This document shows, piece by piece, positions 27,766 through 32,868 of a stretch of 32,868 bases of DNA. The position numbers and the translations under genes are program-made. The stretch's first letter is position 1; each line of letters begins with the position of its first letter. The DNA is from Armatimonadota bacterium (lineage in GTDB: Bacteria > Armatimonadota > Hebobacteria > Hebobacterales > Hebobacteraceae). The notes beneath the pieces were generated by a model. That model was not told the origin of the DNA. It did not search any database and worked only from the letters and a program-made list of their open reading frames with translations. The stretch is taken from assembly GCA_015486155.1 (NCBI GenBank), contig WFSF01000010.1:1-32868 (forward strand), in the 5' to 3' direction.

Positions 27766-28659
27766 ATGGCCAGCATGAAACTCGGAGTTTTCACCGACGA
27801 AGTCTCGCAAGATCTCGACCGCGCGGTGAAGTTGGCGACGCGCTTCTCGTGCGACGGAGTGGAGATTCGCAGCGTCTGGAGCAAGTCGGTGCAGCACCTG
27901 GACGACGAGGATATCGCCCGCATCCAATCCACCCTCAACCACGCGGGCCTCGAGGTCTGCGCCATCGCCTCCCCGGTGTTCAAGTGCGAACTGGACGACG
28001 ACGCGGCCCATGAGGAGCACCTCGAATACCTGCGCAACTGCATACGGGTGGCGAAGGCGCTGGGGACCGACATCGTGCGCATCTTCACCTTCTGGAAGCA
28101 CGGGCCCTCCGGCCCCGTGTGGGATAAGATCAAGGAGAAGTTCGCCCCGGCCCTCCCCATCGCCGAGGAGGCCGGCATCACCCTGGGACTGGAGAACGAG
28201 GCATCCACCTATGTCGCCACCGCGGCCGAGGCGAAGCGGTTCGTGGAGGAGATGGGTTCGCCCGCGCTCAAGATCACCTGGGACCCCTGCAACGAGGTGT
28301 ATGCGGACGAGGGCATCACCCCTTACCCCGACGCCTACCGGCTGGTGGAGCCCTATGTGGTGCATGTGCACGTGAAGGACGCCAAGCGCGATCCCGGCGC
28401 GAAGGAGGCCACCATCATGCCCGTGGGCGAGGGGATCGTGGACTGGAAGGGGCAGTTCCGCGAGCTGCTCTCCAGGGGATATGACGGCTACCTCAGCCTG
28501 GAGACCCACTGGCGCCCCCAGGCCCTCACCGAGGAGCAGATGAACCGCCCCGGCGGCGAGTCCTTCTCCGAGTCCGGCGAGTACGCCAGCGAAGTGTGCA
28601 TGGAGAACCTGGTCTCCATCCTCGCCGAGGCGAGGCGGGAGGTCGGGGGCGCGGCCTAG
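27766..28659 (+). CDS. Sugar phosphate isomerase/epimerase (TIM barrel)
   Basis: 'LGVFTDEVSQDLDRAVKLATRFSCDGVEIRSVW', 'ITLGLENEASTYVATAAEAKRFVEEMGSPALKITWDPCNEVYA', 'VHVHVKDAK', 'YDGYLSLETHW'. Confidence 0.9.
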   Translation: MASMKLGVFTDEVSQDLDRAVKLATRFSCDGVEIRSVWSKSVQHLDDEDIARIQSTLNHAGLEVCAIASPVFKCELDDDAAHEEHLEYLRNCIRVAKALGTDIVRIFTFWKHGPSGPVWDKIKEKFAPALPIAEEAGITLGLENEASTYVATAAEAKRFVEEMGSPALKITWDPCNEVYADEGITPYPDAYRLVEPYVVHVHVKDAKRDPGAKEATIMPVGEGIVDWKGQFRELLSRGYDGYLSLETHWRPQALTEEQMNRPGGESFSESGEYASEVCMENLVSILAEARREVGGAA

Positions 28660-29699
28660 CTTTCCTCCATGCTTACCTGCTCCTCGGCGGCCGGAACGGT
28701 CTCCACCGCCGGAACGAGGCGCGCCGACGCGTCCCGGTACCAGAAGAAGTAGGCGGCGGCGAAGAGCGCGCCCACCGCGGCCGAAGCGCAGTCATAAATG
28801 AGCCGGACTCCAAGGGCGGTCCACAGGTGGAGACCCGCCGCGGACAAGGTACGATATCCTCCCACCGGCGGCACGGCCGCATAGACCCAGACGAGGATTC
28901 TCCCCACAAGCACGCCGGACGCCACCAGCCCAATGGCTACCGCAATATCCCCAGTCACTGCACGCACCCCTCGCCTTATCGCCGCCACCACGGAGCAATC
29001 GTCCCAGATCAGAGCGAACGGAATCAGCACCAGAAAGAAAGCGGCGATCTGCACGCACCACACCAAGAGCGAAAAGGGCACCCGCGCCAGCGCCGTGTTG
29101 TTCTGAATCGCCGGCAAAAGGTAGAACATGGCCCCCAGCAAGCCGGAGAAGATGAGATACAGCACCCATAGACGGCCGGCAAATCTCCGAGCCAGGGTGC
29201 CAAATTGGTTCCAACGGATGCCGCCGCGGCGCACCGTTCCCGCAAGCGTGGCATAGTAGCCGCCGGCCACCAGCGCGTTGACAGGCGCGATCAGGACCAC
29301 GGTGACCACTGCACTCAGAAATATCACCAGGGCGTTGGAGGGCCACTGTGAGTAGGGCTCGCCGTCGCCGATTGCAAGAGCGCCCAACAAGAGAGCGCTG
29401 GTTCCTGTCAGGTGGACACCAACCGCATCCGGCGCGCCTCCCATCTCCATCTTGAGCACGCGCGCTTGCACGGGCGCGGTAGGGAGAGGCGCGCGCTGCT
29501 CCCTCTGCTGCGTGACCCAACGGCCAAGGGCAGTATAGCGCAGCATAGCCTGAGACCCGGCATAACCCTCCCCAAGGTTGAACACCGCAACTGCCAGCGG
29601 CAATAGCAACAGGCTCGGATGCCGCCGCACCAGCTGCGCGCCCTCCACCAGATATCCGCCTGCCCTGCGCAGGTCGCCCACAATCCGCGGCGCCGTCAT
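28656..29699 (-). CDS. Multi-pass membrane protein of unknown function
   Basis: Several hydrophobic segments ('LLLLPLAVAVFNLG', 'ALVIFLSAVVTVVLIAPVNALVAGGY', 'LWVLYLIFSGLLGAMFYLL', 'LLVWCVQIAAFFLVLIPFALI'); GGGAGGGG SD before ATG 29699. Confidence 0.82.
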   Translation of the reverse strand: MTAPRIVGDLRRAGGYLVEGAQLVRRHPSLLLLPLAVAVFNLGEGYAGSQAMLRYTALGRWVTQQREQRAPLPTAPVQARVLKMEMGGAPDAVGVHLTGTSALLLGALAIGDGEPYSQWPSNALVIFLSAVVTVVLIAPVNALVAGGYYATLAGTVRRGGIRWNQFGTLARRFAGRLWVLYLIFSGLLGAMFYLLPAIQNNTALARVPFSLLVWCVQIAAFFLVLIPFALIWDDCSVVAAIRRGVRAVTGDIAVAIGLVASGVLVGRILVWVYAAVPPVGGYRTLSAAGLHLWTALGVRLIYDCASAAVGALFAAAYFFWYRDASARLVPAVETVPAAEEQVSMEES

Positions 29700-29724
29700 C
29701 TTCACCCCTCCCGTCAGATGGTTA

Positions 29725-29751
29725 CAGGGGCGCGGCTTCGCCGCGCCCCTG
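29725..29751. terminator. Strong GC hairpin between two minus-strand genes
   Basis: CAGGGGCGCGGC-ttc-GCCGCGCCCCTG, 12-bp perfect stem with 3-nt loop, no T-tract. Confidence 0.55.
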
Positions 29752-29783
29752 CCTTGCTCCTTCAGCCAACGCCAGCCGCTGGG

Positions 29784-30191
29784 TTATTCGTCGCTCGTCT
29801 CCTCAAAGATCACCGGCTCGTCCGCGGCATGCCACTTCGCGTGGCCGTCTGCGAACCCGTAGTTGCTGCCTCCCAGGTGTCTCTCCGAGGCCACGTCCTC
29901 CTCTCCGCCTGAGGGGCAGTCCCCGGGGTGCGCGGTCTCGTAGACGGCCACCACCTTGGATGGGTCCTGGGAGAACATGTGCTCGGCCACTTTCAGCGCC
30001 TGCATCCGGCTCAGAGCCTGCCGCAGCGCGGCCAGGTCCGGCGTCTTGGCCTGCAGCCTGTCCAGGTTCAGCTCCATGTAGATCGCCGCGTCGGGGCCTA
30101 TGAGGGTGGCGGGCGGCTTCTCCGCGGCCGCCGGGCCGCCCACCGCTCCCAGGAGCGCGATCACGACCACCCTCAGCAATGCTCGGAGCAT
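29784..30191 (-). CDS. Small secreted protein with C-terminal H-X9-DG motif (DUF1559-pseudopilin-like tail)
   Basis: SD AAGGAGAAG before ATG; signal peptide 'MLRALLRVVVIALLGAVGGPAAAE'; C-terminal 'DPSKVVAVYET...SERHLGGSNYGFADGHAKWH'. Confidence 0.78.
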   Translation of the reverse strand: MLRALLRVVVIALLGAVGGPAAAEKPPATLIGPDAAIYMELNLDRLQAKTPDLAALRQALSRMQALKVAEHMFSQDPSKVVAVYETAHPGDCPSGGEEDVASERHLGGSNYGFADGHAKWHAADEPVIFEETSDE

Positions 30192-30241
30192 CTTTTCTTC
30201 TCCTTGCTCGCGCTGCCCGTCGGGAGCGCGTTCCGGTTCCC

Positions 30242-30871
30242 CTAAGAGGAAGGTTCCACCACCTCCGCTTTCACTATCTTGTCGCCCACGGCGATGCGCT
30301 CCACCACCTCCATACCCTTCACCACGTGCCCGAAGGCGGTGAAGCCGGCCTCGTCGAGGTGGGGCTCATCGGCCAGGGTGATATAGAACTGCGTGCTCGC
30401 GGAATTCGGCACCATCTGGCCTCCCCGGTAGAGCCGGGCCATCGCGATCACTCCCTTGGTGTGCTTGATGGGCGACTTTTCGTCCGGGATGGTATAGCCC
30501 ACGGGCGGTTTGCCCACCAGCTTCGGGTCTCCCGCCTGGATCACGAATCCCGGCTCCACGCGGTGGAAGGGCATACCATTGTAGAAGCCTTCGTTCACCA
30601 GTTTCACGAAATTCGCCACCGTCTTGGGCGCGGCCGAGGGATCGAGCTCCAGCTCGATTACCCCTTTCTCTGTCTCCAGTTTCACGAGCACTTTCTCCCC
30701 TGGGGATTCAGCCGCGCTCTCTGCGGGCTGTGCTTCCTGTGTCTCGACCGGTGCCGCCGCCTCCGGCCGGGGCGGCGCCGGCTGCTTCTCGGACTTCGTC
30801 GTTTTCGCCTCCGGGCCGCGGCAGCCGACGACGGCCGCGGCGAGCAGGACGATGATGGAAAGGCGTAGCAT
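30242..30871 (-). CDS. Cyclophilin-type peptidyl-prolyl cis-trans isomerase, lipoprotein
   Basis: Lipobox 'AAVVGC' then Pro/Ala/Glu-rich linker and 'GVIELELDPSAAPKTVANFVKLVNEGFYNGMPFHRVEPGFVIQAGDP...ASTQFYITL...FGHVVKGMEVVERI'; GGAGGAG SD before ATG 30871. Confidence 0.93.
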   Translation of the reverse strand: MLRLSIIVLLAAAVVGCRGPEAKTTKSEKQPAPPRPEAAAPVETQEAQPAESAAESPGEKVLVKLETEKGVIELELDPSAAPKTVANFVKLVNEGFYNGMPFHRVEPGFVIQAGDPKLVGKPPVGYTIPDEKSPIKHTKGVIAMARLYRGGQMVPNSASTQFYITLADEPHLDEAGFTAFGHVVKGMEVVERIAVGDKIVKAEVVEPSS

Positions 30872-30917
30872 ATTCTCCTCCATTCCGTGTTGCTAGCGTA
30901 CCATGCCTTGGGGACGA

Positions 30918-31868
30918 TCACCTGCCCGCGTTGGTCCATTTCGCGAGCACCCGCCGCGCCCTGCGGCAGTCGGCCTCCATCTGGAAGACGAGCGCCTCGA
31001 CGGAGGGAAACCGGCGCTCTCCCCTCAATCTGGCCGCGAGGCGCACTGTCAGGGCCCGCCCCAACAGATCCCTCGGCCGCGGCGGCTCCAGCAGGTGCAC
31101 CTCCACCCTCCGCTCGCCCCGCCTTTCGAACGTGGGCCGCACGCCGATGCTGGCCACCGCGGGCCGCAGCTTCCGCAGGCCGGCTAGGCAGGCGTAGACG
31201 CCGTCGGCGGGCAGCAGTTTCTCCGCGGGCAGACTCAGGTTGGCCGTGGGGAAGCCGAGGGTGCGTCCCCGTTGCTCCCCGGAGACCACCTCGCCGCGCA
31301 GCTGATACGGTCTCCCCAGCAGCGCGTTCGCCTCCGTCACTTTTCCCCCTGCGAGCAGTCTGCGGATGCGGGTGCTGGAAACGAGCCCCCCGCGCGCCCG
31401 CACCCGCTTCACGCCGCGCACGTGCATCCCCATCTCCCGCCCCACGCGCCGCAACAGGGACAGGTTCCCCTCGCCGCGGGCCCCGAATCGCCATCCCTCA
31501 CCCACCACCGCTCCACAGGCCCGCAACCGCCGCCCCAGCGCGTCCCGCGCGAAGTCCTCCGCGGCCGTGTCGGCCAGGGAGCGGGTGAACGGAAGAATGA
31601 CGACCGCTTTCACGCCCAGGCCGCGCACCAGGGCGATTTTCTCCTCCGTCGTGGTGAGCAGGGGCGGCGCTCCCTCCGGCGAGAGCAGGGCATCCGGGTG
31701 GGGCTCGAAGGTCAACAGCGCGGGCAGACCCCGGTACCGCCTCGCCATCTCCACCGCGGCCGCGATGATCGCCTGATGCCCCAGGTGCACTCCATCGAAA
31801 ACCCCCAGCGCCAGGCAGAAACGGCGGCGGGGCGGCGTCTCGGGCAGGCCGCGGAGCACCCTCATCAT
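30918..31868 (-). CDS. ribF: Bifunctional riboflavin kinase / FAD synthetase
   Basis: 'LALGVFDGVHLGHQAII', 'SSTRIRRLLAGGKVTEANALLGRPYQLRGEVVSGEQRGRTLGFPTANLSLP', 'VHLLEPPRPRDLLGRALTVRLAARLRGERRF'. Confidence 0.96.
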   Translation of the reverse strand: MMRVLRGLPETPPRRRFCLALGVFDGVHLGHQAIIAAAVEMARRYRGLPALLTFEPHPDALLSPEGAPPLLTTTEEKIALVRGLGVKAVVILPFTRSLADTAAEDFARDALGRRLRACGAVVGEGWRFGARGEGNLSLLRRVGREMGMHVRGVKRVRARGGLVSSTRIRRLLAGGKVTEANALLGRPYQLRGEVVSGEQRGRTLGFPTANLSLPAEKLLPADGVYACLAGLRKLRPAVASIGVRPTFERRGERRVEVHLLEPPRPRDLLGRALTVRLAARLRGERRFPSVEALVFQMEADCRRARRVLAKWTNAGR

Positions 31869-32770
31869 TTCCCCTCCCCGGAGGACAGCACCAGGTTGGG
31901 CTTCAGCTGCCCTCCCCGGAGCACCTCGCCCAGGCCCAGAAACCCGCTGTCCGCCCCGTATACCCTCACCAGCGGAGCCGGCTCCGCCCCGGTCAGCACC
32001 CGGCCGCCATGCGAGAAGGCGCGCGCGCGCCCCGCGTCAAGGTCCACCCGCGGCAGGTGAGCGAGCGGGCGGTCGGGAGGGATGACGCAGTCCCGCCAGG
32101 TTCCCTCCTCCAGCGCCTGTGAGAGCTCCTCCAGGGTCAGCGCGTCGGAGAGCGCGAAGCCCCCCGCGCGGGTGCGCACCAGGAAGCCGAGATAGGCCCC
32201 ACACCCCAGCGCCGCGCCCAGGTCGGCGGCCAGGGAGCGGATGTAGGTCCCCGGGGAGCACACCACATCCAGCAGGGCCGTGGGCGCCTCCCCAGGGCGG
32301 AAGGAGACGAGACGAAGGTCGAAAATGGTGACCTGTCTCTCCGGGGCCTCGGCGGGCACTCCCTTCCTGGCCAGTTCGTGCAGCCTCTTGCCGCCGACGT
32401 GCACCGCGGAATAGGCGGGCGGCCGCTGGCTGATGTCTCCGCGGAACCGCTGGAGCGCCTTCTCCACCGCTTCCGCGCTCAGCCCGCGGGCGTCCGACTG
32501 CGCGGTGATGCGCCCCTCCGCGTCCAGGGTGTCCGTGGTGGAGCCGAACACGACCTCCGCCCGATAGGCCTTGTCCGCGCCCCCCGCAAAGCGGAACAGG
32601 CGCGTCGCCCCTCCCAGGGAGATGGGAAGGACGCCGGCCGCGGCGGGGTCCAGGGTGCCCAGGTGGCCGGCGCGGCGGGGTTTGAGTTCCCTGCGCACCA
32701 GCTGCACCACCTCGTGGGAGGTCATGCCCGGGGGTTTGAGCAGATTGAGGAATCCGTCAACGCGGCTCAT
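31865..32770 (-). CDS. truB: tRNA pseudouridine(55) synthase
   Basis: 'GFLNLLKPPGMTSHEVVQLVRRELKPRRAGHLGTLDPAAAGVLPISLGGATRL', 'RRPPAYSAVHVGGKRLHELAR'-like region, 'CSPGTYIRSLAADLGAALG'. Confidence 0.97.
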   Translation of the reverse strand: MSRVDGFLNLLKPPGMTSHEVVQLVRRELKPRRAGHLGTLDPAAAGVLPISLGGATRLFRFAGGADKAYRAEVVFGSTTDTLDAEGRITAQSDARGLSAEAVEKALQRFRGDISQRPPAYSAVHVGGKRLHELARKGVPAEAPERQVTIFDLRLVSFRPGEAPTALLDVVCSPGTYIRSLAADLGAALGCGAYLGFLVRTRAGGFALSDALTLEELSQALEEGTWRDCVIPPDRPLAHLPRVDLDAGRARAFSHGGRVLTGAEPAPLVRVYGADSGFLGLGEVLRGGQLKPNLVLSSGEGK

Positions 32771-32868
32771 TCAATCCGGCCTTGAGCAGGCTCTGACGCA
32801 CCGCCGAGAGCACGCGCTGCCTCACCTGCTCCGCAGTGCCCGCGATGTTGCACCCCGCGGCCCCCACA
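32757..32868 (-). CDS. nrnA: C-terminus of a DHH/DHHA1 phosphoesterase (bifunctional oligoribonuclease/PAP phosphatase), truncated by window edge
   Basis: Not in the supplied ORF list; frame reads 'VGAAGCNIAGTAEQVRQRVLSAVRQSLLKAGLNEPR*', resembling the DHHA1 terminus; position next to truB-ribF is common for nrnA. Confidence 0.6.
   Translation of the reverse strand, partial: VGAAGCNIAGTAEQVRQRVLSAVRQSLLKAGLNEPR

Overview
High-GC bacterial chromosomal window, densely coding and mostly organised as tightly coupled operons (many ATGA/GTGA stop-start overlaps). Likely content: 5'-truncated nnr (NAD(P)HX epimerase/dehydratase); a divergent lspA coupled to a small HEXXH zincin; a minus-strand sugar operon (AgaS-like SIS isomerase, HAD, PfkB kinase, rmuC, TIM-barrel isomerase); divergently, a Gfo/Idh oxidoreductase, an orphan MalK/UgpC-type ABC ATPase and a secreted GH42-like protein; a long plus-strand run gatC-gatA-HPS/RraA fusion-panE-like-AcsE-like methyltransferase-ADP-forming acyl-CoA synthetase-BioD/DRTGG protein-rimO; two uncharacterised minus-strand genes; a small RGG-tailed membrane protein with a strong promoter and a ~300-nt leader; a secreted helical-repeat solenoid coupled to a secreted NHL-like propeller; a second sugar isomerase; a membrane protein; a small secreted protein with the H-X9-DG pseudopilin tail; a cyclophilin lipoprotein; and ribF-truB-nrnA(partial). 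No rRNA, tRNA, CRISPR array, transposase or integrase was recognised. Annotation is from reading the translations and DNA only; no database search was run. I cannot claim a proven new system. The best candidates are the 23.6-27.7 kb secreted/membrane locus with its structured leader, the C1/acyl-CoA cluster at 14.4-20.9 kb, and the minimal H-X9-DG protein.
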